Source of the DNA: Kitasatospora sp. NBC_01246
GTDB taxonomy: Bacteria; Actinomycetota; Actinomycetes; Streptomycetales; Streptomycetaceae
Assembly (NCBI RefSeq): GCF_036226505.1
Contig: NZ_CP108484.1
Location: forward strand, 1,798,001-1,862,000
Direction: 5' to 3'
Length of the DNA: 64,000 nucleotides
The position numbers and the translations under genes were made by a program. Each line of letters opens with the position of its first letter. Position 1 is the first letter of the stretch. This document shows positions 1-8,598 of this stretch, in pieces. A model generated the notes under the pieces. The model was given only the letters and a program-made list of their open reading frames with translations, was not told the DNA's origin and did no database searches.

Positions 1-89
1 TCCTTGCGCTGGCGGTAGCCGGCCTCATGGAGCATCTCCGCCGCGGGACCCGAGAGCGAACCCTTGTTGGGGACGGCGATGCGCAGCAT
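1..89 (-). CDS. hisG: ATP phosphoribosyltransferase, 5' fragment
   Basis: Only the first 29 codons lie in the window; the gene continues beyond its left edge. The N-terminus has the HisG pattern, with LRIAVPNKGSLSGPA directly after the ATG followed by a helix. HisG catalyses the first step of histidine synthesis, joining ATP and PRPP. The gene lies 50 bp downstream of hisE on the same strand, the usual actinobacterial hisE-hisG pair, and is probably co-transcribed with it. The short length is due to the window edge, not to truncation of the gene. Confidence 0.9.
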   Translation of the reverse strand, partial: MLRIAVPNKGSLSGPAAEMLHEAGYRQRK

Positions 90-139
90 GGAAGTCGGTT
101 CCTTACCTGGTGGGGGTGGGGTGTGCTGTTCGGACCGGT

Positions 140-412
140 TCAGAGGTACTTGTAGACGTCGTCGAGCGTCAGCCCACGGGCGACCATCATCACCTGAAGG
201 TGGTACAGGAGCTGGGAGATCTCCTCGGCGGTCTGCTCGTCCGACTGGAACTCGGCGGCCATCCAGACCTCGGCGGCCTCCTCGACGACCTTCTTGCCGA
301 TCGCATGGACGCCCTGCTGGACGAGCTGCGCGGTACGGGAGGACGAGGGGTCGCCGGTGGCGGCCTTCTGCTGGAGCTCGGTGAAGAGCTCCTCGAATGT
401 CTTCGAAACCAT
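140..412 (-). CDS. hisE: phosphoribosyl-ATP pyrophosphohydrolase
   Basis: A protein of 90 residues, the normal length for stand-alone HisE. It hydrolyses phosphoribosyl-ATP to phosphoribosyl-AMP, the second step of histidine synthesis. The MazG-like helical core is visible as [14 protein letters not shown] (about residues 40-53) and [15 protein letters not shown] (about 62-76), whose acidic residues bind magnesium in this family. It lies between ribH and hisG on the same strand. HisI (the cyclohydrolase) is a separate protein in actinobacteria and is not in the window. Confidence 0.95.
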   Translation of the reverse strand: MVSKTFEELFTELQQKAATGDPSSSRTAQLVQQGVHAIGKKVVEEAAEVWMAAEFQSDEQTAEEISQLLYHLQVMMVARGLTLDDVYKYL

Positions 413-522
413 GATGGACTCACCTTACGGCGTGCGGGCTTACAGGCGGTAAACGGTCCCGGACCGTGGACAGTCCGGTGGACGTCCACGGTCCGGGACC
501 GTGCCGTTGGTCGGTGGGCGCG

Positions 523-996
523 TCAGGCGAGCGACTTGAGGACGGCGGCGGTGGCGACGGCCGCCGTGACGGCCTCGTGCCCCTTGTCCTCGGAGGAGCC
601 GGGCAGGCCCGCGCGGTCCACCGCCTGCTGCTCGTTGTCGCAGGTCAGGACGCCGAAGCCGATCGGGACGCCGGTGTCGACGCTGACCTGGGTGAGGCCG
701 GCGGTGGCGGCCTGGCAGACGTAGTCGAAGTGCGGGGTGCCGCCGCGGATGACCACGCCGAGCGCGATCACCGCGTCGTAGCCGCGGTCGGCGAGGCGCT
801 TGGCGGCGACCGGCAGTTCGAAGGTGCCGGGCACCCGCAGCACGGTCGGCTCGTCGATGCCGAGCTCCTTGAGGGCGCGGTGGGCGCCGTCCAGCAGGCC
901 GTTCATCACCTGCTCGTGCCACTGGGCCGCGATCACGGCGACCTTGAGGCCGGCGGCGTTGTCGATGGTCAGCTCGGGGGCTCCGTGGCCGCTCAT
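523..996 (-). CDS. ribH: 6,7-dimethyl-8-ribityllumazine synthase
   Basis: A protein of 157 residues that condenses ArP (5-amino-6-ribitylaminouracil) with DHBP (dihydroxybutanone phosphate) to give lumazine, the penultimate riboflavin step. Family signatures are [15 protein letters not shown] (about 55-69), [16 protein letters not shown] (about 77-92, containing the catalytic His) and [11 protein letters not shown]. It is the last gene of the ribE-ribM-ribBA-ribH unit, 37 bp after ribBA, and 110 bp upstream of hisE. The upstream FMN riboswitch should control it with the rest of the operon. Confidence 0.96.
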   Translation of the reverse strand: MSGHGAPELTIDNAAGLKVAVIAAQWHEQVMNGLLDGAHRALKELGIDEPTVLRVPGTFELPVAAKRLADRGYDAVIALGVVIRGGTPHFDYVCQAATAGLTQVSVDTGVPIGFGVLTCDNEQQAVDRAGLPGSSEDKGHEAVTAAVATAAVLKSLA

Positions 997-1033
997 GTGC
1001 TGTTCCTCTTTCGGGGGTCGTGACGGGGGTGCT

Positions 1034-2293
1034 TCAGGAGCCGAGACCGGGCAGGTCGTGGCCCATCCGGTCGCGCTTGGTCCGCAGGTATCGCAGGTTG
1101 TGCTCGCCCGCCGGGGTCTCGACCGGCTCGCGGCCCTTGACCTTCAGGCCGTGCTCGGTGAGCGCGGCGAGCTTCTCGGGGTTGTTGGTGAGCAGGGTGA
1201 GCGAGCGGACGCCGAGGTCGCCGAGCATCTGGGCGCCGATGCTGTAGTCGCGGGCGTCGGCGGGCAGGCCGAGGTCCAGGTTGGCGTCGACGGTGTCGCG
1301 GCCCTGCTCCTGGAGCTCGTAGGCGCGCAGCTTGTGGGCGAGGCCGATGCCCCGGCCCTCGTGGCCGCGCAGGTAGAGGACGACGCCCCGGCCGGCCTCG
1401 GTCACCCTGCGAAGCGAGGCCTCCAGCTGCGGGCCGCAGTCGCAGCGCAGCGAGCCGAACACGTCACCGGTGAGGCACTCGGAGTGGACCCGCACCAGCA
1501 CGTCCTCGCCGTCGGGGAGGCGGCCGTCGGCGTCCAGGCCGCCGGCCACCAGGGCGAGGTGCTCGACGCCGTCGATGGTGCCGCGGTAGCCGACGGCGGT
1601 GAACTCCCCGTACGCGGTGGGCAGCGCGGTGACGGCGGCCCGGTCCACGTGGAGTTCGGTGCGGCGGCGGTAGGCGATCAGGTCCTCGATGGAGATGATC
1701 GCCAGGCCGTGCTCGCGGGCGAAGGCGACCAGCTCGGGCAGCCGGGCCATCGTGCCGTCGTCGTTGACCACCTCGGCGATGGCGCCGGCCGGTGCCAGCC
1801 CGGCCAGCCGGGCCAGGTCGACGGCGGCCTCGGTGTGGCCGGGGCGCACGAGCACGCCGCCCTCGACGGCCCGCAGCGGGAAGACGTGCCCGGGGCGGGT
1901 GAGGTCGCCGGGCTCCGTCCCGGTGGAGGAGAGCAGCCGGACGGTCCGCGCGCGGTCGGCGGCCGAGATGCCGGTGTCGACCCCGTCGCGGGCGTCGACC
2001 GAGACGGCGTAGGCGGTGCCCTTGCGGTCCTCGTTGACCTGGGTCATCGGGGGCAGCTTGAGCCGGTCCAGCTCCGGGCCGGTCATCGGGACGCAGATCA
2101 CGCCGGAGCTGTAGCGGATGGTGAAGGCCATCAGCTCGGGGGTGGCGGCGGAGGCGGCGAAGACGATGTCGCCCTCGTTCTCGCGGTCCTCGTCGTCGAC
2201 CACGATCACGGCTCGGCCGAGCGCGATGTCGGCGACGGCCCGCTCGACCGGGTCGAGCGCGAGGTCGAGGTCGGCGGTCTGGTTGGCGGTCAT
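1034..2293 (-). CDS. ribBA: bifunctional DHBP synthase / GTP cyclohydrolase II
   Basis: A protein of 419 residues with two domains. The N-terminal RibB half (about 1-210) has the [15 protein letters not shown] acidic loop that binds magnesium and ribulose 5-phosphate. The C-terminal RibA half (about 215-415) has [20 protein letters not shown], in which the cysteines bind zinc, and [14 protein letters not shown]. It supplies both entry branches of riboflavin synthesis, DHBP from ribulose 5-phosphate and the pyrimidine from GTP. The ATG overlaps the stop of ribM in an ATGA (2290-2293), so translation is probably coupled. No ribD lies nearby, so the deaminase/reductase must be encoded elsewhere. 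Confidence 0.96.
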   Translation of the reverse strand: MTANQTADLDLALDPVERAVADIALGRAVIVVDDEDRENEGDIVFAASAATPELMAFTIRYSSGVICVPMTGPELDRLKLPPMTQVNEDRKGTAYAVSVDARDGVDTGISAADRARTVRLLSSTGTEPGDLTRPGHVFPLRAVEGGVLVRPGHTEAAVDLARLAGLAPAGAIAEVVNDDGTMARLPELVAFAREHGLAIISIEDLIAYRRRTELHVDRAAVTALPTAYGEFTAVGYRGTIDGVEHLALVAGGLDADGRLPDGEDVLVRVHSECLTGDVFGSLRCDCGPQLEASLRRVTEAGRGVVLYLRGHEGRGIGLAHKLRAYELQEQGRDTVDANLDLGLPADARDYSIGAQMLGDLGVRSLTLLTNNPEKLAALTEHGLKVKGREPVETPAGEHNLRYLRTKRDRMGHDLPGLGS

Positions 2294-2937
2294 GCCGTGG
2301 CTCCCTGCGGGACGGTGGCGGACGTGGTGCGCGGCTCACGGGTGCTCAGCCACCAGGAACGCAGGCCGAGCAGTACCAGGACGAAGTAGATCGAGTAGGT
2401 GAGGCCGGAGAAGGAGTAGCCGCTGTTGAAGGCGAGCGGGACGCCGACCACGTCGACGGCGATCCAGGCGAACCAGAACTCCACCCAGCCGCGGGCCTGG
2501 GCGACCATCGCCGCCAGCGTGCCGACGAAGATGTAGGCGTCCGACCAGGGGCTCCAGGAGAGGCTGGGGTTGGCCAGGAAGAGCCAGGCCAGCGCACCGG
2601 TGCCGAGCGCGGTGCCGGCCACCAGGGCGGCCCGCTCGGGCCAGCTCGCGAACCGGACGGCGATGCCGTCCGCCCCGCGGCGGCCGCGCCGCCACTGCGT
2701 CCAGCCCCAGGCGGCCGTGGCGACCACGATCAGCTGCTTGCCGATCAGGCCGGGGACGTGGCCGTTCAGGTAGGCCGTGATCAGCACGGCGCCGGAGAGC
2801 AGCTGCACCGGCCAGCTCCACACCGAGCGGCGCCAGCCGAGCGCGAGGCCGCCCAGGCCGAGCAGGTTGCCGATCATGTCGGCCCACTTCACGTGCTCAC
2901 CGAAGACGGTGAACGCTTCTCCGCTCAGCCAGTTCAC
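2290..2937 (-). CDS. ribM: PnuC-family riboflavin transporter RibM
   Basis: A protein of 215 residues with about seven hydrophobic segments and the PnuC fold, including [18 protein letters not shown] near the N-terminus and [18 protein letters not shown] in the second half. PnuC proteins carry nicotinamide riboside, but members encoded inside riboflavin operons (RibM in Streptomyces, PnuX in Corynebacterium) import riboflavin and its analogues. Its position between ribE and ribBA, with ATGA overlaps on both sides and under an FMN riboswitch, favours riboflavin uptake. Substrate is assigned from context, not from residues I can read. Confidence 0.9.
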   Translation of the reverse strand: MNWLSGEAFTVFGEHVKWADMIGNLLGLGGLALGWRRSVWSWPVQLLSGAVLITAYLNGHVPGLIGKQLIVVATAAWGWTQWRRGRRGADGIAVRFASWPERAALVAGTALGTGALAWLFLANPSLSWSPWSDAYIFVGTLAAMVAQARGWVEFWFAWIAVDVVGVPLAFNSGYSFSGLTYSIYFVLVLLGLRSWWLSTREPRTTSATVPQGATA

Positions 2938-3596
2938 TGGGCTTCTCCGGTGATCGTCGAGGGCAGGGTGCGGGAGTCGAGCAGCCGCTCCACGTACTTG
3001 GCGAGGACGTCGACCTCCAGGTTGACGCTCTCGCCGACGGCCTTGGTGCCGAGCGTGGTCAGCGCGAGGGTGGCCGGGATGAGGCTGACGGTGAAGCTGT
3101 CGCGGGCGGCCTCGACCACGGTCAGGCTGACGCCGTCCACGGTGATCGAGCCCTTCTCCACCAGGTAGCGGGAGATGGTGGCGGGCAGCGAGAAGCGCAG
3201 CACCTCCCAGCGGAGCTTGCCGTCGGCGTCGCGCTCGCCGGGCTCGCGGCCCAACAGGGCGCCGGTGGCGTCGACATGGCCCTGGACGAGGTGCCCGCCG
3301 AGCCGTGCGCCGAGGGCCATCGCGCGTTCCAGGTTGACCCGGGAGCCGGGGGCGAGCTCGCCCAGACTGGAGCGGTGGAGCGTCTCGGCCATCACATCGG
3401 CGCTGAACTCACCGGACCGGCCGGCCAGTTCCTCGGGAGTGTCGACGACGGTCAGGCAGACGCCGTTGACCGCGATGGAGTCGCCGTGGTGCGCGTCCTG
3501 ACAGACCACCGGTCCGCGCAGGCGGATTCGCGAGGAGTCGCCGATCTCCTCGATCGACACGACCTCGCCGAGCTCTTCGATGATGCCGGTGAACAC
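2934..3596 (-). CDS. ribE: riboflavin synthase alpha chain
   Basis: A protein of 220 residues starting at a GTG ([14 protein letters not shown]), the canonical riboflavin synthase N-terminus; the reading frame extends 61 codons further upstream but that stretch has no family similarity. The enzyme dismutates two lumazines to riboflavin. Two tandem lumazine-binding barrels are visible: NGVCLTVVD with [11 protein letters not shown] in the first, and VQGHVDATG with [10 protein letters not shown] in the second. Its stop overlaps the ribM start (ATGA). It is the first gene of the operon and follows an FMN riboswitch by about 190 nt. The symbol ribC is used for this gene in some species. Confidence 0.95.
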   Translation of the reverse strand: MFTGIIEELGEVVSIEEIGDSSRIRLRGPVVCQDAHHGDSIAVNGVCLTVVDTPEELAGRSGEFSADVMAETLHRSSLGELAPGSRVNLERAMALGARLGGHLVQGHVDATGALLGREPGERDADGKLRWEVLRFSLPATISRYLVEKGSITVDGVSLTVVEAARDSFTVSLIPATLALTTLGTKAVGESVNLEVDVLAKYVERLLDSRTLPSTITGEAQ

Positions 3597-3714
3597 CCGG
3601 GTTCTCCTCGCGCTTGGGGGCGCGGACTCCGGGGCGGGCATGGGAGAGGACACGGACGGGCACGGGTGCGCGGGCCACCGGACAGGACCCGTCGCCGGGC
3701 TGTCGCGCAACCGC

Positions 3715-3732
3715 CGGGAGAGAGCTCTCCCG
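3715..3732 (-). promoter_or_regulatory. hairpin in the ribE leader (expression platform candidate)
   Basis: Eight-base arms CGGGAGAG and CTCTCCCG pair across two bases (or seven pairs with a four-base loop). The hairpin lies between the FMN aptamer and the ribE start. It could be the terminator or anti-terminator half of the switch, but there is no T-tract, so its role is inferred only from position. Confidence 0.45.
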
Positions 3733-3788
3733 TCGCACACCTGCCCGCGGTCCACCGGGGGACCACGGGTACTGCTCATCGTCCGCCG

Positions 3789-3912
3789 CGCACGCCTCCC
3801 ATCCGGACTTTAACCGTCGGTCCAGGAATTTCACCTGGTCAACCGGCCGCTGGCTGCGGACGGGTCGCGGACTGTAACCGCCGGTTCGGATTTTCACCGA
3901 CCCCGGAGTGCG
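3789..3912 (-). promoter_or_regulatory. FMN riboswitch (RFN element)
   Basis: On the minus strand the conserved RFN blocks appear in order: CCGGGGTCGGTGAAAATCC, then GAACCGGCGGTTACAGTCCG, a variable arm, ACCAGGTGAAATTCCTGG, GACCGACGGTTAAAGTCCG and finally GGATGGGAGGCGTGC, which closes the basal stem. This is a full FMN aptamer. It is oriented into ribE-ribM-ribBA-ribH and should shut the operon down when FMN is plentiful. Confidence 0.96.
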
Positions 3913-4160
3913 CTGAACGTCACTGCTACTACTGACGTCATTGTGCCATGGCCCGCACAGGCCCAGGGAGAGGCTTCCGCTGTGGTCTGTTTCACGCGGG
4001 CGGCGGGAATGCGCGGGGCGGCGCGGGCCCTGCGGGCGGCCCGCGGAGGGGTGCCGGGCCGGCCGGGCCGCCGTCCGGTGGCGGCCCGGGGTGCGACGGG
4101 CGCAGGCTGGTGGTACACGGCCGGCGCCGACCGGCCGGGACTCCTGGAGGTGCGAGGACG

Positions 4161-4409
4161 ATGGCCAAGTTCATGGACGTCCACCACGGCATGACCGGAA
4201 TCACCGGCGAGGAACTGCGGATGGCCCACCAGGCGGACCTGGCGGTCCAGGAGAACGAGGGCGTGCAGTTCGAGCAGGCCTGGGCCGACCCGGAGTCCGG
4301 CACCGTCTACTGCCTCTCCGAGGCGCCGTCGAAGGAGGCCGTGCAGCGCGTCCACGAGCGCACCGGCCACCCGGCGGACGAGATCCACCCGGTGCCGCTC
4401 GTGGTCTGA
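4161..4409 (+). CDS. SCO4226-like nickel-binding protein (DUF4242)
   Basis: A protein of 82 residues starting at an ATG with GGAGG ten bases upstream. It closely matches the small ferredoxin-like DUF4242 family, whose S. coelicolor member SCO4226 is 82 residues long and was crystallised with nickel. Visible features are MAKFMDVHHGM at the start, with a His pair that fits metal binding, and DEIHPVPLVV at the end. The physiological role in the family is unclear. It stands alone, divergent from the riboflavin operon and convergent with the ABM gene. Confidence 0.8.
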   Translation: MAKFMDVHHGMTGITGEELRMAHQADLAVQENEGVQFEQAWADPESGTVYCLSEAPSKEAVQRVHERTGHPADEIHPVPLVV

Positions 4410-4456
4410 CGGCCCTCGCCCGGCCGGTCGCCTGCGCGCCGGGGCGGGGCGGCGTT

Positions 4457-4762
4457 TCAGGTGGCCGGTACCAGGGTGAAGTGGCTGACCTCGGGCGGGT
4501 GCGCGAGGTAGCGCAGCTCGCCCTCCGACCAGACCGGCCGGATCCGCCACATCGGCCCCGCGTACCCGCGTAGCGCCTCCTCGTCGCGCCACCGGCTGAG
4601 CACCAGCACCCGGTGGCCGTCCTCCGTCACCGAGCGCAGCAGTTCGCCGCCCAGACAGCCGTCGGTCCGGCCGAGCTGGGGGATCACCTGCGTGGCGAGC
4701 ACCGCGCAGAACTCCTCGACGTGTCCGGCCATGACCTGCCCGGCCCAAATCCTGACGATCAC
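4457..4762 (-). CDS. ABM-domain (antibiotic biosynthesis monooxygenase-like) protein
   Basis: A small protein of about 101 residues with a dimeric alpha/beta-barrel ABM pattern: IVRIWAGQV at the start and HRVLVLSRWRDEEALRGYAG in the middle. I chose the GTG at 4762 because a GGGAGG ribosome-binding site sits eight bases before it; two upstream in-frame GTGs overlap that site. ABM proteins include haem oxygenases, quinol oxygenases and many proteins of unknown role, and no haem ligand can be assigned here. The substrate is unknown. Confidence 0.7.
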   Translation of the reverse strand: MIVRIWAGQVMAGHVEEFCAVLATQVIPQLGRTDGCLGGELLRSVTEDGHRVLVLSRWRDEEALRGYAGPMWRIRPVWSEGELRYLAHPPEVSHFTLVPAT

Positions 4763-4889
4763 GTCCACCACCTCCCGCGAAAGTCCTTGGCCCCATTATC
4801 GGCGCGGAGCCGCTGGTGGGGAGGGTCCGGTGGCTCCCCGGGCAGGACCAGGGCGCCGGTGGCCGGACGAGCTTCGCTAGATTCCCGGT

Positions 4890-5585
4890 ATGACCACCAC
4901 ACCGGAGACCGCCGTTCCGTCCAGCACCCCGCCCGAGGCGCCGGAGAGCCTGTTCGCCGCCCTCGGCGCCCACGCGCTGCGCACCGCGGCGGACCTCCGA
5001 GACGTCTACGAGCAGCCCGGCGACCACACGCGGCGCAAGCAGGTGGACCACATCCACGAGCCGGCGCGGCAGTTGATCGCCTGCTCCTCGCTGGTCCTCG
5101 TGGCGAGCGCGGACGCGGCCGGACGGTGCGACGTCTCGCCGCGCGGCGGGCCGCCCGGGCTGGTGTCGGTGCTGGACGAGCACACCCTGGCCATCCCCGA
5201 CGCCACCGGGAACAAGCGGCTGGACACCCTGCACAACATCATCGAGACCGGCCGGGTCGGGCTGCTCTTCGTGGTGCCGGGCCGGGACACCACGCTCCGG
5301 GTCAACGGGCGCGCCTGCGTCTCCACCGACCCGCGGCTGCTGGAGCAGCTGACGGCGGTCGGCAAGCCGCCGCGCAGCGCCGTCGTGGTGGCGGTCGAGG
5401 AGGTGTACGCGCACTGCCCGAAGGCGTTCCTGCGCGGCTCGGCCTGGAAGCCGGAGAACTGGGTCGGCAAGGACGAGCAGCCCAGCTCCGCCGAGGTCAC
5501 CCTGTCCCACCTGCGCGATCCCGGCCTGACCATCGAGATGATCGAGGAGACCGAGCGGGAGTCGCTGCTCTACCGGTACGAGTAG
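4890..5585 (+). CDS. PPOX-class FMN-dependent flavoprotein (MSMEG_1061-like)
   Basis: A protein of 231 residues resembling the actinobacterial pyridoxamine 5'-phosphate oxidase-like flavoproteins. The split-barrel region includes SLVLVASADAAGRCDVSPRG (about 69-88), IPDATGNKRLDTLHNII, VGLLFVVPGRDTTLRVNGRA and, near the end, CPKAFLRGSAWKPENW. No ribosome-binding site precedes the ATG; a TAGATT hexamer ends seven bases before it, which suggests a leaderless transcript. The substrate is not predictable; a flavin-dependent reductase role is likely. Confidence 0.8.
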   Translation: MTTTPETAVPSSTPPEAPESLFAALGAHALRTAADLRDVYEQPGDHTRRKQVDHIHEPARQLIACSSLVLVASADAAGRCDVSPRGGPPGLVSVLDEHTLAIPDATGNKRLDTLHNIIETGRVGLLFVVPGRDTTLRVNGRACVSTDPRLLEQLTAVGKPPRSAVVVAVEEVYAHCPKAFLRGSAWKPENWVGKDEQPSSAEVTLSHLRDPGLTIEMIEETERESLLYRYE

Positions 5586-5759
5586 GCGGTCCCGGCCGGG
5601 CGGGCCCGCACCGCGCGGCGCTGGCCCGCCCACACGTGCCGGGCTCAGGCCGCGGCCCCGACGTCCACCACGCTCGCGTCGGCGGCCGGACGGGTGAAGC
5701 GGCGCGGATGCGTGGTCCGCGGGCGTGCCGGGCCGGCGGGTGGTGGCTTGAATGGACGG

Positions 5760-6179
5760 ATGGACTGCGTCTTCTGTGCGGTGGTGGCGGGCGAGGAGCC
5801 GGCCCACCGGGTGCTGGACGACGAGGCGGCGGTGGCCTTCCTGGACCGGCGTCCGCTCTTCCCCGGCCACGTCCTGGTCGTGCCGCGCGCCCACCACCGC
5901 ACGCTGGCGGACCTGCCGGCGGCGGAGGTGGGGCCGTTCTTCCTGCGGGTGCGGCGGGTGGCCGCCGCCGTGGAGGCGGGGCTGGGGGCGGCGGGCAGCT
6001 TCGTCGCGGCGAACAACCGGATCAGCCAGTCGGTGCCGCACCTGCACGTGCACGTCGTGCCGCGCAATCCGAAGGACGGGTTGCGCGGCTTCTTCTGGCC
6101 ACGGGGGAAGTACCCGGACGAGGCGGCCGCGGCGGCGGTCACCGAGCGGCTGCGGGCCGCACTCGCCGCGCCCGGGTAG
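5760..6179 (+). CDS. HIT-family hydrolase
   Basis: A protein of 139 residues with the histidine-triad motif HLHVHVVP (His94, His96, His98), so it should be a nucleotide hydrolase or transferase acting on an AMP-linked substrate. An N-terminal CVFC pair (Cys3, Cys6) is typical of the zinc-binding HIT subgroup. The start chosen is the ATG of MDCVFC, where family similarity begins; a TTGAAT hexamer ends seven bases before it and there is no ribosome-binding site, so the transcript may be leaderless. It is not part of an obvious operon. Confidence 0.88.
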   Translation: MDCVFCAVVAGEEPAHRVLDDEAAVAFLDRRPLFPGHVLVVPRAHHRTLADLPAAEVGPFFLRVRRVAAAVEAGLGAAGSFVAANNRISQSVPHLHVHVVPRNPKDGLRGFFWPRGKYPDEAAAAAVTERLRAALAAPG

Positions 6180-6278
6180 CCGGACGGCCCGGGCGTCGGG
6201 TCCGCCGGGCCGGACGCGGGCGCGGCGCGACCGGGTGCGACGGGGCCGGATGCGACGGGGCCGGCACCGGACCGGGCG

Positions 6279-7052
6279 TCAGTCGGCTTCCAGCCGGGTG
6301 GTGAAGCTGAACCGGTCGCCCCGGTAGAGCGAGCGGACCCGCTCCAGCGGCACGCCGTCCGCGTCCCTGGTGAGCCGGTGGAGCAGCAGCATCGGCAGGG
6401 CGGGCGGGGTGCCGATCAGCAGCGCCTCGCGCGGGGAGGCGAGCACCGTCTCGATCCGCTCGTCGGCCCCGCCGAACTCGATGCCGGCCTTCTCCCGGAG
6501 GAAGGCGTAGAAGGACGCCCCGGGGTCGAACTCCCGGTCCAGCGCGGGCACCCGGGCCACCGCCAGGTAGGTGCTCTCCAGGCCGACCCGCTCGCCGTCC
6601 GCGAGCAGCACCCGCTCCAGGTGCCAGACCTGCTCCCCCACCGCGACGGCCAGTTGCCCGGCGAGCAGCGGATCGGCGGCGAACCGCTCCAGCCCGATCA
6701 GGTTGCGGCCGGGCAGCCGCCCCTGGCGGCGGACGCCCTCGGTGTAGCTGGCCAGCGAGAGCGGCTGCTCCAGCTTCGGCCCGGCGACCACCGTGCTGCG
6801 GCCGCGGCGGCGGACCCGGCCCTGGATCAGCAGATCGCGCAGTGCCTGGCGGAGGGTCTCCCGGGCCACCTCGAATCGGGCCGCGAGATCGCGCTCGGTC
6901 GGCAGCACGCCGCCCTCGCCGAGCTCGTCCAGCAACTCCTCCAGTCGGCCCTTGACGGCGTAGTACTTGGGCACCCGACCGTGGTCGGGGATGCCCGACC
7001 TGATCGGCGCGCCGGGACCGGTCGAGACGGCCGGCCCGGGAGTCTCTTCCAT
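6279..7052 (-). CDS. GntR/HutC-family regulator resembling DasR
   Basis: A protein of 257 residues. The winged helix (about 28-92) contains RVPKYYAVKGRLEELL, LPTERDLAARFEVARETLRQ and GRVRRRGRSTVVAGPKLEQ. The UTRA sugar-binding domain (about 100-250) contains LSLASYTEGVRRQGRLPG. These blocks align well with DasR, the GlcNAc 6-phosphate-responsive regulator of chitin use, but identity is partial, so I read it as a DasR paralogue. It is divergent from a chitinase gene, and a dre-like site lies in the shared promoter region, so it may regulate the chitinase and itself. The ligand is inferred, not shown. Confidence 0.85.
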   Translation of the reverse strand: MEETPGPAVSTGPGAPIRSGIPDHGRVPKYYAVKGRLEELLDELGEGGVLPTERDLAARFEVARETLRQALRDLLIQGRVRRRGRSTVVAGPKLEQPLSLASYTEGVRRQGRLPGRNLIGLERFAADPLLAGQLAVAVGEQVWHLERVLLADGERVGLESTYLAVARVPALDREFDPGASFYAFLREKAGIEFGGADERIETVLASPREALLIGTPPALPMLLLHRLTRDADGVPLERVRSLYRGDRFSFTTRLEAD

Positions 7053-7123
7053 GGCGCCATCCTCGCAGACTCCGCGGCACCGTCCGGTTCCGGCCGAATT
7101 CGCCCCGAACCCCCGTCATGCTC

Positions 7124-7166
7124 TTGACAGGTATAGACCATTCCGCTTGAGTCTGGGGTTAACCCC
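7124..7166 (+). promoter_or_regulatory. chitinase promoter region: TTGACA box, dre-like site and palindrome
   Basis: A consensus -35 box TTGACA (7124-7129) is overlapped by AGGTATAGACCA (7129-7140), whose complement TGGTCTATACCT resembles DasR sites (TGGTCTAGACCA type) and the direct repeats known in Streptomyces chitinase promoters. A perfect 12-bp palindrome GGGGTTAACCCC follows at 7155-7166. The -10 box is not clear. Both sites lie between the divergent GntR and chitinase genes. Confidence 0.65.
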
Positions 7167-7365
7167 GCACGGCCCGCACCGGCCCGTACCCCCGGCCGGC
7201 CCGCACCTCCCCCGGCCCGCACCTCCCCCGGCCGCATCCCGGTCGGCCGCACCTCGGGCGGCCCGTCCCCCCACGACGCGCCGCACACCGCGGGGCCGCG
7301 CGCTCCCTGTCACGACCCACCTCCCTCCACGACCGTGCGGCCCCCACCGCACAAGGGGTGATCAA

Positions 7366-8442
7366 GTGTCAACGAAACGCCTGCTCGCACTGCTGTCCGC
7401 GCTGGTCACGGCGCTGGCCGTGTTCCTGCTGCTGCCCGCCTCGGCGGCCAACGCGGCCGCCTGCGCCACGCCGTGGAACGCGTCCACCGCGTACACCGGC
7501 GGCGCGGCCGTCTCCTACAACGGGCACAACTGGTCCGCCAAGTGGTGGACCCAGAACGAGACCCCGAGCACCGCCGGCACCGGCGTCTGGGCCGACCAGG
7601 GCTCCTGCGGCGGGTCGACCGACCCGACGCCGACCCCCGGCGGCTGCGTCTACCCGGACTGGGTCGCCGGACGCGCGTACACCACCGGCGCGATCGTCCG
7701 CTACACCAACGGCGGGTACTACCGGGCCACCCACGACAACCCGGGCTACGACCCGGTGATCAGCACCTGGTACTGGGAGCCGTACAGCTGCGGCCCGACC
7801 ACCCCCACCACCCCGAACCCCGGCGGGTTCCCGGTCAGCCAGGCGCAGTTCAACCAGATGTTCCCGAACCGGAACTCCTTCTACACCTACCAGGGGCTGC
7901 TCGACGCGCTCAGCGCCTACCCGGCCTTCGCGAACACCGGCGGCGACACCGTCCGCAAGCAGGAGGCCGCGGCCTTCCTCGCCAACGTGAACCACGAGAC
8001 CGGCGGGCTGGTCTACGTGGTCGAGCAGAACACGGCCAACTACCCCCACTACTGCGACAGCTCGCAGCCGTACGGGTGCCCGGCCGGGCAGGCCGCGTAC
8101 TACGGGCGCGGTCCGATCCAGCTGAGCTGGAACTTCAACTACAAGGCCGCCGGCGACGCCCTGGGCATCGACCTGCTGCACAACCCCGGCCTGGTGCAGA
8201 CCGACCCGGCGGTGGCCTGGAAGACCGCCCTCTGGTACTGGAACACCCAGACCGGCCCGGGCACCATGACCCCGCACAACGCCATGGTCAACGGGGCCGG
8301 CTTCGGCGAGACGATCCGCAGCATCAACGGCTCGCTGGAGTGCAACGGCGGCAACCCGGCGCAGGTGCAGAGCCGGATCAACGCCTACCAGTCCTTCACC
8401 CAGATCCTCGGCACCGTCCCGGGCCCGAACCTGGGCTGCTGA
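7366..8442 (+). CDS. secreted GH19 chitinase with two chitin-binding modules
   Basis: A protein of 358 residues starting at a GTG six bases after an AGGGGTGA site. A signal peptide (about 1-30) ends near SAANAAA. Two CBM5/12-type chitin-binding modules follow: residues about 31-83 (PWNASTAYTGGAAVSYNG) and about 93-143 (WVAGRAYTTGAIVRYTNG). After a short TPTTPNPGG linker comes a GH19 catalytic domain (about 155-358) with the catalytic glutamate in NHETGG, and YYGRGPIQLSWNFNY. It should cleave chitin outside the cell. The divergent DasR-like regulator and dre-like site suggest induction by chitin-derived sugars. The N-terminal pair of modules is unusual; the best-known ChiC has one. Confidence 0.93.
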   Translation: MSTKRLLALLSALVTALAVFLLLPASAANAAACATPWNASTAYTGGAAVSYNGHNWSAKWWTQNETPSTAGTGVWADQGSCGGSTDPTPTPGGCVYPDWVAGRAYTTGAIVRYTNGGYYRATHDNPGYDPVISTWYWEPYSCGPTTPTTPNPGGFPVSQAQFNQMFPNRNSFYTYQGLLDALSAYPAFANTGGDTVRKQEAAAFLANVNHETGGLVYVVEQNTANYPHYCDSSQPYGCPAGQAAYYGRGPIQLSWNFNYKAAGDALGIDLLHNPGLVQTDPAVAWKTALWYWNTQTGPGTMTPHNAMVNGAGFGETIRSINGSLECNGGNPAQVQSRINAYQSFTQILGTVPGPNLGC

Positions 8443-8470
8443 CGCCGCGCCAGGGGTGACTCCGCCCCGC

Positions 8471-8517
8471 TACGCCCCGCCGCTCTCCCCGCACATCAGG
8501 GGGAGCAGCGGGGCGTA
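8471..8517 (+). terminator. hairpin after the chitinase gene
   Basis: TACGCCCCGC (8471-8480) pairs with GCGGGGCGTA (8508-8517), and the inner bases CTCTCCCC and GGGGGAG extend the stem. It lies 28 bp past the stop codon and has no T-tract, as usual for Streptomyces terminators. Confidence 0.7.
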
Positions 8518-8598
8518 CTCCTGACGGAGGACCGGCGGGGGCGGGAATCGTCGTCCGGGCGGACGACCGGGCTCCGCCGGACACCTAGGCTCGAAGCC

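Noticed and set aside
2934..3779. A 281-residue version of riboflavin synthase
   Set aside because: The added 61 codons lie in the riboswitch leader and have no family similarity; the GTG at 3596 gives the normal N-terminus.
4457..4771. The longer GTG start at 4771 for the ABM protein
   Set aside because: It would overlap the GGGAGG ribosome-binding site itself; the GTG at 4762 has proper spacing and begins with the family-like IVRIW.
6236..6265. A two-copy 15-bp repeat (TGCGACGGGGCCGG type) downstream of the GntR gene as a further stop-codon array
   Set aside because: It has only two copies and does not include the stop codon at 6279, so it was not counted with the five arrays.
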